Shown: piece by piece, positions 6,632 through 14,383 of the stretch
Numbering within the stretch: the first letter of the stretch is position 1
Layout: every line of letters begins with the position of its first letter
Assembly: GCA_024641205.1 (NCBI GenBank)
Contig: JAHEDM010000010.1
Coordinates: forward strand, 1-16,214
DNA length: 16,214 bases
Direction of reading: 5' to 3'
Source: Actinomycetes bacterium
GTDB taxonomy: Bacteria > Actinomycetota > Acidimicrobiia > Spongiisociales > UBA4744
Translations under genes and position numbers: made by a program
Notes under the pieces: generated by a model
Databases searched by the model: none
Told to the model about the DNA's origin: nothing
The model's input: only the letters and a program-made list of their open reading frames with translations

Positions 6632-7833
6632 GGGCATTCGCCGGCAGGCGGATTCTCATGCTGCTCGAGAACAACCCGTACCCGCAGGATGGACGGGTGC
6701 GCCGCGAGGCTCAGTCGCTGACGGCGGCCGGCTATCGCGTCACCGTGATCAGCCCGGGGCGGCCGGGTCAGGCGAAATCAGAAGAAGTCGACGGTGTGCT
6801 CGTCTACCGCTACCCGGCTCCAAAGGAGCGCGACGGCTTTCTCGGGTACTTGCTCGAATACGGCTACTCGATGGCGGCGAGTGCCTTGATCACTCTCTTC
6901 GTCTTGGTCCGGGCTGGGTTCGATGTGATCCACGCCCACAACCCACCCGACACCTTTGTATTCATCGCCGCCTGGTACAAGCTGTTCGGTAAACGGTTCG
7001 TATTCGACCACCACGATCTGTCGCCTGAAATGTACGACGCCAGGTTTGGGGCGCGAGCCAATCCTGCGGTTCACCGGGCGCTGCTATTGCTCGAGAAGCT
7101 GACTTTCCGCATGGCGGACCACGTGATTTCGACCAACGAGTCATACAAGGAGATCGCGATCGGCCGCGGCCGAATGCCGAGCGACCGGGTCTCCGTCGTG
7201 CGCAACGGGCCCGAGCTCGATCGGGTCTCACCGGTAGCACCTGATCCGGCACTGCGTGGGGACGCCGGCTGCGTGTTTGGCTACGTTGGAGTCATGGGAC
7301 CCCAAGACGGCGTCGACTACCTGATTCGCTCTCTCGACTGCTTGGTGCGCGAACTCGGGCGCAGCGACTGGGCCTGTTTCATCGTCGGCGAAGGCAGTGA
7401 GGTCCCCGGACTCAAAGCCCTCGCCGCGGAGCGAGGACTCGCTGACCTCGTTCAGTTCACCGGCCGGATATCCGATGAGGATCTGATGCGCGTTCTCTCG
7501 ACAGCCGACATCTGCGTCGATCCGGACCCTTGGACCCCATTCACGGATCGATCCACCATGATCAAGATCACGGAGTACATGGCGATGGGTAAGCCGGTCG
7601 TTGCGTTCGATCTGACCGAGCATCGCCGGACCGCGGAAAATGCCGCCCTGTACGCCACACCCAACGATGAGCTCGACTTCGCCCGCCGCCTGGCGGAACT
7701 GATGGACGACGCCGAGAAGCGCAGCAGCATGGGTCAAGAGGGCCGCCGGCGAGTCGAAGACCAGTTGGCCTGGCCCCACCAGCAGCGACACCTCGTGGCG
7801 GCGTATCGCACCCTTCTGCCGAACGCAGTCTGA
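6628..7833 (+). CDS. Glycosyltransferase family 4 (GT-B fold)
   Basis: This is a complete GT4-type enzyme. The family's usual opening, RRILMLLENNPYPQDGRVRR, falls only seven residues after the GTG at 6628, so I prefer that start over an in-frame TTG at 6580 that has no ribosome site. Visible landmarks are FDVIHAHNPPDTFVF in the acceptor domain, FDHHDLSPEMY, the turn into the second domain at FGYVGVMGPQDGVDYLI, FIVGEGSEVPGL, FTGRISDEDL and the donor-binding IKITEYMAMGKPVVAFDLTE near the C-terminus. It should add a sugar to a lipid-linked intermediate on the cytoplasmic face of the membrane. The EYMAMGKPVVAFDL motif is typical of GT4 enzymes in exopolysaccharide clusters. The gene is followed seven bases later by the FemAB/GNAT gene, so the two are cotranscribed. 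Donor and acceptor sugars cannot be deduced. Confidence 0.9.
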   Translation: MRAFAGRRILMLLENNPYPQDGRVRREAQSLTAAGYRVTVISPGRPGQAKSEEVDGVLVYRYPAPKERDGFLGYLLEYGYSMAASALITLFVLVRAGFDVIHAHNPPDTFVFIAAWYKLFGKRFVFDHHDLSPEMYDARFGARANPAVHRALLLLEKLTFRMADHVISTNESYKEIAIGRGRMPSDRVSVVRNGPELDRVSPVAPDPALRGDAGCVFGYVGVMGPQDGVDYLIRSLDCLVRELGRSDWACFIVGEGSEVPGLKALAAERGLADLVQFTGRISDEDLMRVLSTADICVDPDPWTPFTDRSTMIKITEYMAMGKPVVAFDLTEHRRTAENAALYATPNDELDFARRLAELMDDAEKRSSMGQEGRRRVEDQLAWPHQQRHLVAAYRTLLPNAV

Positions 7834-7840
7834 GGAGACT

Positions 7841-8917
7841 ATGACAACGGACGAGGAAACATCTGCGCGCTCCCGGGTCCGGTTGGTGGTCGATGCGCTG
7901 ACCGACGCTCGCTGGCAAACCCTGGTAGATCGGGGCCCGAGTGACGTGTTCCACTCGCCGTCGTGGCTCAGGGTGCTGGCCAAAACATACGGATATGAAC
8001 CGCGCGCCGCCATTCTGCTCGACGAGCATAAGCAGCCGGTGGCGGGGTTGCCGTATTGCACGATCGAAGGGATCCCGGCTCGCCGAATCGCCGCACCGCC
8101 CTTTTCCGATTTCTGTGACCCGATTGTCTCCGATCTCGATGATTGGCGGAATCTGATCCAGCCACTGCTTGAAGAAGGTTGCCGCGTCACGTTGCGCTGT
8201 CTCCACAACGAGGTTCCGCTCATGGGTGATCTGGTACCACTCGTTGATCGAGCCAAGTGGCACGGACTCGATCTGCGCCCTGGAACCGAGGCGATTTGGC
8301 AGGGACTCCACGGCTCGGCGCGGCGGGCGGTCCGCAAGGCGCGCAGCGAGGGGGTGACCGTCAGACCTGCGAACGATGTCGACGAGCTGAGGAAGTTCTA
8401 TGAGCTGCACCTGAGGGTCCGCAAGTACAAGTACCGCTTGCTGGCACAGCCATATGCGTTCTTCGCGAGCATTTGGGATGAGTTTGTTGCGCCCGGCAAC
8501 GGGGAACTACTGCTTGCACTGCAGGACGACGCCATCATCGGCGGGGTCTTCTTCCTCGAGTGGAAAGATGTTCTCTACTACAAGTTCAACGCGTCGGATC
8601 CAAGCTTGGTTTCCAGCCGCCCCAACGATCTCGTCATCTGGTCTGCGATCGAGCGCGCCCAGGAAAGAGGGTTGACCCTGCTCGATTTCGGCCTGAGCGA
8701 TTGGGATCAGGACGGGCTTGTCCGGTACAAGAGAAAGTACGCCTCGGAAGAGAAGACGATCTCGTTCCTCCGTCACGACCCGGCCGGCGACGCGACTCAG
8801 GAGGCTCGGCAGGTCAGGGAACTTCTCCCCGGTCTCACGGACCTCTTCACCAAGGAGGACGTTCCGGACGGTATCAGCGAGCGTGCCGGCGAGCTTCTCT
8901 ACCGATTCTTCGCGTGA
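7841..8917 (+). CDS. FemAB/GNAT-superfamily acyltransferase (BioF2-like acetyltransferase domain)
   Basis: The 358-residue protein has the double-GNAT layout of FemAB-like transferases. The first half carries VFHSPSWLRVLAKTYGYEP (36-54) and PFSDFCDP (87-94). The second has the basic helix SARRAVRKARSEGVTVRP (159-176), then FYELHLRVRKYKYRL (186-200), KFNASDP (248-254) with RPNDLVIWSAIERA (260-273), and DFGLSDWDQDGLVRYKRKYA (282-301). This set is typical of the BioF2-like/PEP-CTERM-associated FemAB subgroup found in exopolysaccharide loci. It likely acylates an amino sugar or adds an amino acid. The substrate and whether it uses acyl-CoA or aminoacyl-tRNA are not visible. ATG 7841 follows a GGAG ribosome site that overlaps the upstream TGA, a sign of tight coupling to the glycosyltransferase. 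It is only distantly related to the two FemAB-like domains further on. Confidence 0.85.
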   Translation: MTTDEETSARSRVRLVVDALTDARWQTLVDRGPSDVFHSPSWLRVLAKTYGYEPRAAILLDEHKQPVAGLPYCTIEGIPARRIAAPPFSDFCDPIVSDLDDWRNLIQPLLEEGCRVTLRCLHNEVPLMGDLVPLVDRAKWHGLDLRPGTEAIWQGLHGSARRAVRKARSEGVTVRPANDVDELRKFYELHLRVRKYKYRLLAQPYAFFASIWDEFVAPGNGELLLALQDDAIIGGVFFLEWKDVLYYKFNASDPSLVSSRPNDLVIWSAIERAQERGLTLLDFGLSDWDQDGLVRYKRKYASEEKTISFLRHDPAGDATQEARQVRELLPGLTDLFTKEDVPDGISERAGELLYRFFA

Positions 8918-8949
8918 CTGCAGGCCGGGGACGGACGCTGCCGGCAGTC
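8916..8949. terminator. Hairpin between convergent genes, possible bidirectional terminator
   Basis: GACTGC (8916-8921) pairs with GCAGTC (8944-8949), and after one A/G mismatch GGC (8923-8925) pairs with GCC (8940-8942), enclosing a 14-base loop. The hairpin begins inside the stop codon of the + strand gene and ends 24 bases from the end of the minus-strand methyltransferase. There is no T run on either side, so it is at best a U-less actinobacterial-type terminator. Confidence 0.35.
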
Positions 8950-8973
8950 CTGAACGGAGTCTTTCTCGACCGG

Positions 8974-9732
8974 CTAGCTCTCGAGCGGAGGCTTGCTGCA
9001 GAACAGGATGTTCTCATCGGACAGAAGACCGTACTTGATCATGACTTCCGGATCGATATCCGAACCGAGCTCCAGCTCGACCTCGAACCCGCGAGCCTCG
9101 AGGCGCTGTACAACATCGATGCCATAGTGCCGAACGTGGCTGGTCTCACCGAATGCGACCTTGCGGTCTTCAGGTGCCGTGATGGCCGGATCCTCATACG
9201 TCGGCCTATCCAACATCAATGGGACCGTTATCAGTGCCCAACCGCCCGGTTTGAGGACGCGAAAGAACTCATCCATGGCAGCTCGGTCGTCGTCGATGTG
9301 TTCGAGGACGTGGATGCAGATGAGAGCGTCAAAAGACCCGTCACCGAGTGGCATTGCTGTGGCGTCGGCCTGGACGGTGACCAGGGATCGCGGTTCGACG
9401 TCGAGCGCCACGTAATCGAGATTCGCCATGCGCCTGAATCGCCGCGCCAACGCATACCTCGGGGACACATGGAGAAGGCGGTGTCGCTCGGTGAAGAGAT
9501 TGGTCTGCTGCAGGTAGAGCCAGTCTCGGCGGTGGCGGGCTTTGGCGTTGCATCGTGGGCAGAACCCCTGGTGGCGTGTCCGCAGCGACAGGCCGCCGTG
9601 GGTGAAAGCCCTCAGATGCCAGCCACAGCAGGGGCAGACGTGGCGTCGTCCTATGAACATCAGGGCCCGCACCGCCAGGGCGGCGTCCAACAATGCGGCA
9701 CCGAAACGGGTTCGCGTCAACTGAGAGATCAC
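8974..9732 (-). CDS. Zinc-ribbon plus SAM-dependent methyltransferase
   Basis: This is the only minus-strand gene: 252 residues from a GTG start placed five bases after a GGGAGG ribosome site. The N-terminus has a zinc-ribbon-like cysteine set, CPCC at 33-36 and CPRC at 58-61. A class I methyltransferase (Methyltransf_11 type) follows: DYVALDVEP at 106-114 with the acidic ribose-binding Asp, VTVQADATAMPLGDGSFDAL at 118-137, ICIHVLEHI at 138-146 and VLKPGGWALITVP at 159-171. Late in the protein lie FGETSHVRHYG at 194-204 and RGFEVEL. The glycine-rich motif I is replaced by LLHVSPRYAL, a variant seen in a known subgroup with HxxPE-like loops, so it should still bind SAM. Members are common in polysaccharide and natural-product clusters; the methyl acceptor here is unknown. 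It diverges from the FemAB operon and has its own promoter region. Confidence 0.87.
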   Translation of the reverse strand: MISQLTRTRFGAALLDAALAVRALMFIGRRHVCPCCGWHLRAFTHGGLSLRTRHQGFCPRCNAKARHRRDWLYLQQTNLFTERHRLLHVSPRYALARRFRRMANLDYVALDVEPRSLVTVQADATAMPLGDGSFDALICIHVLEHIDDDRAAMDEFFRVLKPGGWALITVPLMLDRPTYEDPAITAPEDRKVAFGETSHVRHYGIDVVQRLEARGFEVELELGSDIDPEVMIKYGLLSDENILFCSKPPLES

Positions 9733-9984
9733 CGCCGCCTCCCAACGGTGTCGATTCGGATGAGGCCCGCAGCCGGCCCGGGCCCGGATCCTAGCGAAGG
9801 CCTCCTGAACGAGGCGTCGGCAAACTGCAGGCGCGAAAGCGATTCGAGCAGGTGTTGCAGGTTTGTGGGCTGTGGAGATTGCTAACTTTGTCTGCAGCTG
9901 CCTTCGGATGCGGGGATGGGGTCAATCTCGAATGTCTTGTATGGGACACCGGTACACGCGTCACCGTCGGGACCGGGGAAGAGC
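9733..9984. promoter_or_regulatory. Divergent intergenic region between the methyltransferase and the FemAB operon
   Basis: The gap contains no gene that I can support, although an in-frame ATG at 9916 would extend the FemAB gene into it. For the minus strand, TAGGAT (9793 to 9788) fits a TAnnnT -10 about 55 bases before the GTG, without a recognisable -35. For the + strand, TAACTT (9883-9888) and TACACG (9953-9958) are possible -10 elements; the second overlaps ACCGGTACAC, which also lies upstream of the membrane-protein gene. All are weak single-hexamer calls. Confidence 0.3.
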
Positions 9985-11097
9985 ATGAAACGTAAAAACA
10001 ACCGGGCCGAAACCGCCGCGAGTCCGTTCGTGGTGTCGGTGTCGAAGTCGCTCGAGATAGAGGGTTGGGACGACTTTGTCGTCCGACATCCGGATGGACA
10101 TCATGTGCAGTCGACGGCCTGGGCGCAGTTCCAGAGTGGTCGCGGGTGGTTCCCAGAGCGGATCGTCGCCAGCCTCGACGGGATGCCGGTCGGCGTCGCC
10201 CAGATCATCACCAGGAAAGCCACACCTTTTGGCCACATTGCTTACCTGGATCGTGGCCCGCTGGTGGACCCCGCCCACCGTGATCTGCTCCCGGTGATGT
10301 TGGCGACGATCGAATCTGTCGTCAGGGCCAACCGCGTGAGGATGTTGGTGACGCAGCCACCCTCGGAAACGGTAGCCGGCGCGATGCGTGCTGCTGGATT
10401 TCAGCCAACCGATTTCAGCACAACGTTACCGGCCACCGTGGTGGTCGATCTGACGGGCGACATCGACGGAGTTCTCTCCAGGATGAAATCCAAGACCCGA
10501 TACAACATCCGCAAGGGGCTGCGCTCCGGCGTGAATGTGCGTCAGGGCGACGGTTCAGACGCCATGTTATTCCATGACATGCTGCGGGCGACTGCACAAC
10601 GGCAGGACTTTGAGTCCAACTCGCTCCGCTACGTCGAGGGGATCTTCGAGGCTCTTGGATCGGTCGGCCAGTGCACGATGCTTGTGGCAGAGGATGACGA
10701 GGGGCCGATATCGGCGATCCTCCTGGTGGCTTTCGGGAATACGGTTGTGTACAAGCGCGGCGCCTGGTCGGGTCGAGCCGGGAGCCTCCATCCGAACGAG
10801 GTACTTCATTGGACCGCCATGCAGTGGGCCAAGCAAGAGGGCTACGACCGGTATGATTTCGACGGCATCGAGCCGGAGCTCGCTCGGCTGGTCCTCGCCG
10901 GGCAACCACTTCCGGCGAGTGCCTCGAACACGGTTACGCGATTCAAACTCGGGTTCGGCGGCGACGTTGTCATGCTGGCGTCCGCTCTTGCGTACATTCC
11001 GAACCCTCTGCTGCGGATCGGCCATGACCGGGTACTTCAGCCTTTGAGCCGGACGAAGCTGACGAGGCGGGTTGTGAAACGGATCCAGACGAGATGA
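9985..11097 (+). CDS. FemAB-like peptidyl/acyltransferase (first of two close paralogues)
   Basis: I place the start at ATG 9985, preceded by GGGGAAGAGC, giving 370 residues; an in-frame ATG at 9916 would add 23 residues that look unstructured. The protein is a double-GNAT FemAB/FemX-type transferase: DGHHVQSTAWAQFQ near residue 37, AYLDRGPLVDP, MLVTQPPS, then MKSKTRYNIRKGLRSGVNVR (the basic hinge of the family), YKRGAWSGRAGSLHPNEVLH, DRYDFDGIEPE and VTRFKLGFGGDVV near the C-terminus. Relatives transfer amino acids from aminoacyl-tRNA onto peptidoglycan precursors or small-molecule amines. This protein and the second domain of the kinase fusion downstream share nearly every one of these motifs and are clear paralogues. 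Its stop overlaps the ATP-grasp start as ATGA, so both should be made in step. The acceptor is unknown, and classical cell-wall bridge synthesis is only one possibility. Confidence 0.88.
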   Translation: MKRKNNRAETAASPFVVSVSKSLEIEGWDDFVVRHPDGHHVQSTAWAQFQSGRGWFPERIVASLDGMPVGVAQIITRKATPFGHIAYLDRGPLVDPAHRDLLPVMLATIESVVRANRVRMLVTQPPSETVAGAMRAAGFQPTDFSTTLPATVVVDLTGDIDGVLSRMKSKTRYNIRKGLRSGVNVRQGDGSDAMLFHDMLRATAQRQDFESNSLRYVEGIFEALGSVGQCTMLVAEDDEGPISAILLVAFGNTVVYKRGAWSGRAGSLHPNEVLHWTAMQWAKQEGYDRYDFDGIEPELARLVLAGQPLPASASNTVTRFKLGFGGDVVMLASALAYIPNPLLRIGHDRVLQPLSRTKLTRRVVKRIQTR

Positions 11098-12305
11098 TCA
11101 AGCGTTGGCGCAGAACGAAGGTCGACACAGGGCGGCCCTTCGCGGTTATCGCCGGCATCGACTCGATGCAGGGCCTACAGACCGCGCGGATTCTGGCCGC
11201 ACGTGGAATCCCGGTCATAGCAACGACCAAGCAGAAGAGACATCACGCCACGAGATCCAATGCGTGCCTGCGGGTGCTGGTAGCCGAAACGGACGACCAG
11301 TTGATCTCAGAGCTGGAGCAGTTGGGGGCGTCTCTCACTGATAAGGCCGTCCTCTTTCCCTGTAATGACGGAAATGTCAGAGCCATTTCCAAGGCAAGAC
11401 ACAAGCTATCCGCGTCTTACGAAATCGTCCTGCCGCCGCATGACGTGCTCGAAATGCTCATGGACAAGGACACCCTCTATGAATACGCCGAAGAGAATGG
11501 ATATCCAATCCCGGTGACGCGAACGGTGGCCAGCCGATCGGACTTCGAGCGGGCAATCGCCGAAATGCGATACCCGTGTGTGATCAAGCCGCCATTCAGA
11601 TCAAACGCTTGGACCTCACACACGGTCGAGAAGGCTTTTTTGGCGCGGGACGAGGCTGAGGCTCGGAGGGTGTATGAACGCTGTTCCGGCTGGTCGGATC
11701 AGTTGATCGTCCAGCAGTGGGTACAGGGAGCCGAGTCGAACCTCTATTCGTGCAACGTCTACTACACACGGAGCGGCGAGCCGGCCGCCACCTTTGTGGC
11801 GCGTAAGTTGCGTCAATGGCCAGTAGACACCGGCCAGAGTTCACTCGGCGAGGAATGCCGCGACGACCGTGTCAGAGACGTGACACTGGACTTGTTCGGG
11901 CGACTCGGCTACGCCGGGCTCGGCTATCTGGAGGTCAAGAGAGATTCGTCAGATGGAGAGATCTACATCATCGAGCCCAACATCGGGCGTCCAACGGGGC
12001 GCTCTGCCATTGCCGAAGGCGGCGGTGTCGAGCTGCTGTACACCATGTACTGCGACGCCCTGGGATTGCCGTTACCGCAATCTCGTCAGCAAACGTACGG
12101 GGGCGTCAAGTGGATCCACCTTCGGCGTGATTTGCAGGCGTCATTTGTGAAGTGGCGGCGTGGCGATCTCACAGTCCGTGATTGGTGGACTTCGGTACGG
12201 GGGCCCAAGGTTTACGCGGTGTTCTCACTGCGAGATCCGTTGCCGTTTCTGTATGACATCCTGGACACGATCCGCATCGCCATCCGAGGGCGGGATCTCT
12301 CGTGA
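11094..12305 (+). CDS. ATP-grasp carboxylate-amine ligase
   Basis: The 403-residue protein shows the ATP-grasp order. A Rossmann-like N-terminal domain with GIDSMQGLQTARIL (21-34) and FPCNDGNVRAIS (88-99) is followed by the ATP-binding lid, YPCVIKPPFRS at 160-170 with the nucleotide Lys165. Then come the metal-binding strands GLGYLEVKRD (275-284, Glu280) and YIIEPNIGRPTGRSA (291-305, Glu294 and Asn296). Such enzymes activate a carboxylate as an acyl phosphate and couple it to an amine or thiol. The EPN-x-GRPTGRS loop is typical of polysaccharide-cluster ATP-grasp proteins. The start overlaps the FemAB stop by four bases. Paired with two FemAB-like domains it could build or attach an amino-acid or amide side chain. 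Alternatives such as a sugar-carboxylate ligase acting on the mannuronate made by AlgD are equally compatible; the substrates are unknown. Confidence 0.88.
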   Translation: MIKRWRRTKVDTGRPFAVIAGIDSMQGLQTARILAARGIPVIATTKQKRHHATRSNACLRVLVAETDDQLISELEQLGASLTDKAVLFPCNDGNVRAISKARHKLSASYEIVLPPHDVLEMLMDKDTLYEYAEENGYPIPVTRTVASRSDFERAIAEMRYPCVIKPPFRSNAWTSHTVEKAFLARDEAEARRVYERCSGWSDQLIVQQWVQGAESNLYSCNVYYTRSGEPAATFVARKLRQWPVDTGQSSLGEECRDDRVRDVTLDLFGRLGYAGLGYLEVKRDSSDGEIYIIEPNIGRPTGRSAIAEGGGVELLYTMYCDALGLPLPQSRQQTYGGVKWIHLRRDLQASFVKWRRGDLTVRDWWTSVRGPKVYAVFSLRDPLPFLYDILDTIRIAIRGRDLS

Positions 12306-12357
12306 TACGGTATCGGGCCGCGCAATCGCCACTGCCGGAGCGCAAGGGGGGCCGTCC

Positions 12358-14259
12358 ATGACTGCAATCGCGCTCGTCGGAGCCGACGGCGCCGGTAAGA
12401 CCACCCTGGCGGAGGCGCTGGTGGACCAATTTCCGGGGCGGGTCGTCTACTTGTACATGGGTGCGAACGCGGCGTCTTCGAATATCGCGCTGCCTTCAAC
12501 ACGCCTCGTCTATGCCTTGAAGGTGCGGTTGGAGCGCAAAGCCCGCAGGGAGCGCGGAGACAGTTCAAACGAACCGATCTCGCTCCATGGCATCGAACAC
12601 CGCAGAGACACCCGGGGCTCGTTGTGGGCTGCGGCTCGATTGGTGAATCGTATTGCCGAAGAGACAATGCGCCAGATCGTCTCCTGGTTCCATCAGGCCC
12701 GGGGTTCCCTTGTCATATACGACCGTCATTTCCTGTTCGACTCGTCGAGCGCAGGCGGCCCGAAGCGCAGACTATCGGAACGCATCCACATCTGGTTCCT
12801 CGAACACATCTATCCCAAACCGCATCTCGTGCTGTTCCTCGATGCCCCTGCGGACGTTCTGTACTCACGCAAACAAGAGGTTCCCAAGGACTACCTCGAG
12901 AACCGCCGGAGAGCGTTTCTCGCGCGTGGATCGTCGATGCCCGAGTTCGTCGCCCTCGATGCTTCCCGACCAGCAGAAGTCGTATATGAAGAAGCTGCCC
13001 GCCACATCGCTGCGCTGCTCGAAAGCCGGGCAAAGCGGTTCAAGCGGCCCCGGCTGTGGGAAGCGCGAGGCGGCCGTGGCGAGGGGCGCAGCAACAACGT
13101 CCCGGTGGTGGCGGGAGCGAGCCCTGCGCTGAGCAAGGATGACGAGGAGCCGGGTCCCGAGATAGTGATCTCGGAGTCGGGCGACGCCGCGGAATGGGAT
13201 GAATTCCTCGCCGCAACGGAGGGCGGTCACCACGTGCAGACGGCGGCTTGGGCTCGGGTCAAAGGAATCGTCGGTTGGCGGGCGGTTCGCTTGATCGCGA
13301 CGGCGGATGGCCGAATCGTCGGCGGCGCTCAATTGTTGTGGCGCCCGGTACCTGTGATCGGCGCCATCGGCTACGTTCCCAAGGGTCCGGTTCTATCGGT
13401 TGATGCGGCCTCGATCCGCAAGCGCCTCGTGGGTTCGCTTGTGGAAGAGGCGCGGCGTCGTCGTATCAACCATCTCACCATTCAGCCTCCGAGCGGCGGT
13501 GAGGCTCTCGTCGACGAACTGGAGGCGCAGGGATTCCGCCACAGCTCGGTCCCTGTGGCGCCCGTTTCGACCACCGTCATCGACTTGCGTCCCGATTTCG
13601 AAGAGCTCACCGCGAGGTTGAGTCGCAAGACGCGATACAACGTCGGGGTTGGCGGGCGCAAAGGAGTATGCATTCGCGAGGGAACCGAGGACGACATTGT
13701 CGCCTATTACGACGTTTTGTCGGCGACGGCCGCGAGGCAGGGTTTCGCCACATACCCGATCAGCTACTTCGTAGAGATGTGGCGGCAGCTGGAACCGCCG
13801 GGCAACCTCAAGATGTTTGTAGCCGAATATCGAGGAGAAGTCGTTTCGGCGCAGTTGATTGTTCCGTTCGGCGACACGGTCGTCAACAAGTTGTCGGTCT
13901 GGTCGGGGAGGCATGGGTCGAGAAGGCCGAATGAGCTGCTGCAATGGCACGCCATCGAGTGGTCCAAGAGGAACGGCTTTCGCTTCTACGATTTCGAAGG
14001 AATCGACGAGAGGGCAGTGGAAGCGCTGCAGAGAAGAGAGCCGATTCCGGAGGATCTGAAGCAGACGGTGACCTCGTTCAAGTTGGGGTTTGGGGGCGAT
14101 GCGGTGAGGTATCCGCCGGCACTATCCCTGGTGCGCAGCCGAGCGCTTCGCTGGGGGTACGAGACGGTCTTCCCGAGAATCTCGGGTTCCGGGCTCGCCA
14201 GGCGCGCAGTCAATCGTTTTCGCGTCGGGCTCGGTAGTGGGAAACCGAGTGGAAGTTAG
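12358..14259 (+). CDS. Fusion of thymidylate-kinase-like P-loop domain with FemAB-like transferase
   Basis: One unbroken 633-residue frame joins two domains. Residues 1-225 form a thymidylate-kinase-like NTPase: Walker A GADGAGKTT (8-16, Lys14), the catalytic-type IYDRHFLFD (120-128, Asp122 and Arg123) and LVLFLDAPADVLYSRKQ (157-173). A Gly/Arg/Pro-rich linker spans about 226-275. Residues 276-620 are a FemAB-like double GNAT with GGHHVQTAAWARV, GYVPKGPV, LTIQPPS, SRKTRYNVGVGGRKGV (422-437), SVWSGRHGSRRPNELLQ and VTSFKLGFGGDAV. ATG 12358 is chosen because it begins the kinase fold and follows GGGGG. An upstream ATG at 12160 would overlap the ATP-grasp gene by about 150 bases and adds no recognisable domain. 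The in-frame GTG at 13165 before the FemAB part has no ribosome site, so the fusion looks real. The kinase substrate is unknown, and dTMP is unlikely in this context. Confidence 0.88.
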   Translation: MTAIALVGADGAGKTTLAEALVDQFPGRVVYLYMGANAASSNIALPSTRLVYALKVRLERKARRERGDSSNEPISLHGIEHRRDTRGSLWAAARLVNRIAEETMRQIVSWFHQARGSLVIYDRHFLFDSSSAGGPKRRLSERIHIWFLEHIYPKPHLVLFLDAPADVLYSRKQEVPKDYLENRRRAFLARGSSMPEFVALDASRPAEVVYEEAARHIAALLESRAKRFKRPRLWEARGGRGEGRSNNVPVVAGASPALSKDDEEPGPEIVISESGDAAEWDEFLAATEGGHHVQTAAWARVKGIVGWRAVRLIATADGRIVGGAQLLWRPVPVIGAIGYVPKGPVLSVDAASIRKRLVGSLVEEARRRRINHLTIQPPSGGEALVDELEAQGFRHSSVPVAPVSTTVIDLRPDFEELTARLSRKTRYNVGVGGRKGVCIREGTEDDIVAYYDVLSATAARQGFATYPISYFVEMWRQLEPPGNLKMFVAEYRGEVVSAQLIVPFGDTVVNKLSVWSGRHGSRRPNELLQWHAIEWSKRNGFRFYDFEGIDERAVEALQRREPIPEDLKQTVTSFKLGFGGDAVRYPPALSLVRSRALRWGYETVFPRISGSGLARRAVNRFRVGLGSGKPSGS

Positions 14260-14260
14260 C

Positions 14261-14299
14261 GGCGGACTAGGCCGCGGCGGGGTGTCCGCCCCATCGGAC
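14261..14299 (+). terminator. GC-rich hairpin just after the kinase-FemAB fusion stop
   Basis: GGCGGAC (14261-14267) pairs perfectly with GTCCGCC (14284-14290) over a 16-base loop, two bases after the stop codon. An alternative, mutually exclusive hairpin pairs GTCCG (14284-14288) with CGGAC (14295-14299). There is no T run, so this is either a U-less terminator or an attenuator-like switch between the fusion gene and the aminotransferase. Confidence 0.35.
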
Positions 14300-14383
14300 G
14301 GTGCTCCGGCCGGTCGCGCCCGGGGTGAGAGCGGTGCGGCTGATAGTGTGTCGCTTTTGTTGCCGGCAGTTATGGGATAGTCG

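Noticed and set aside
7228..8337. A 369-codon minus-strand open frame
   Set aside because: Antisense to the end of the glycosyltransferase and the start of the FemAB/GNAT gene, both with strong family motifs; long antisense frames are expected at this GC content.
8560..9885. A 441-codon + strand open frame
   Set aside because: It runs out of frame through the end of the FemAB/GNAT gene and antisense through the methyltransferase; its translation is Arg/Gly/Pro-rich with no motif, while the minus-strand frame has clear methyltransferase motifs.
9916..9984. Start of the first FemAB-like gene at ATG 9916
   Set aside because: The extra 23 residues are low-complexity and precede a well-placed GGGGAAGAGC ribosome site for ATG 9985; kept as an alternative only.
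12160..12357. N-terminal extension of the kinase-FemAB fusion from an upstream ATG
   Set aside because: It would overlap the end of the ATP-grasp gene by about 150 bases in another frame and its residues resemble no domain; ATG 12358 has a GGGGG ribosome site and begins the kinase fold.
13165..14259. A separate FemAB gene starting at the internal GTG 13165
   Set aside because: No ribosome-binding sequence precedes it and the frame is continuous with the kinase domain, so a fusion is the simpler reading.
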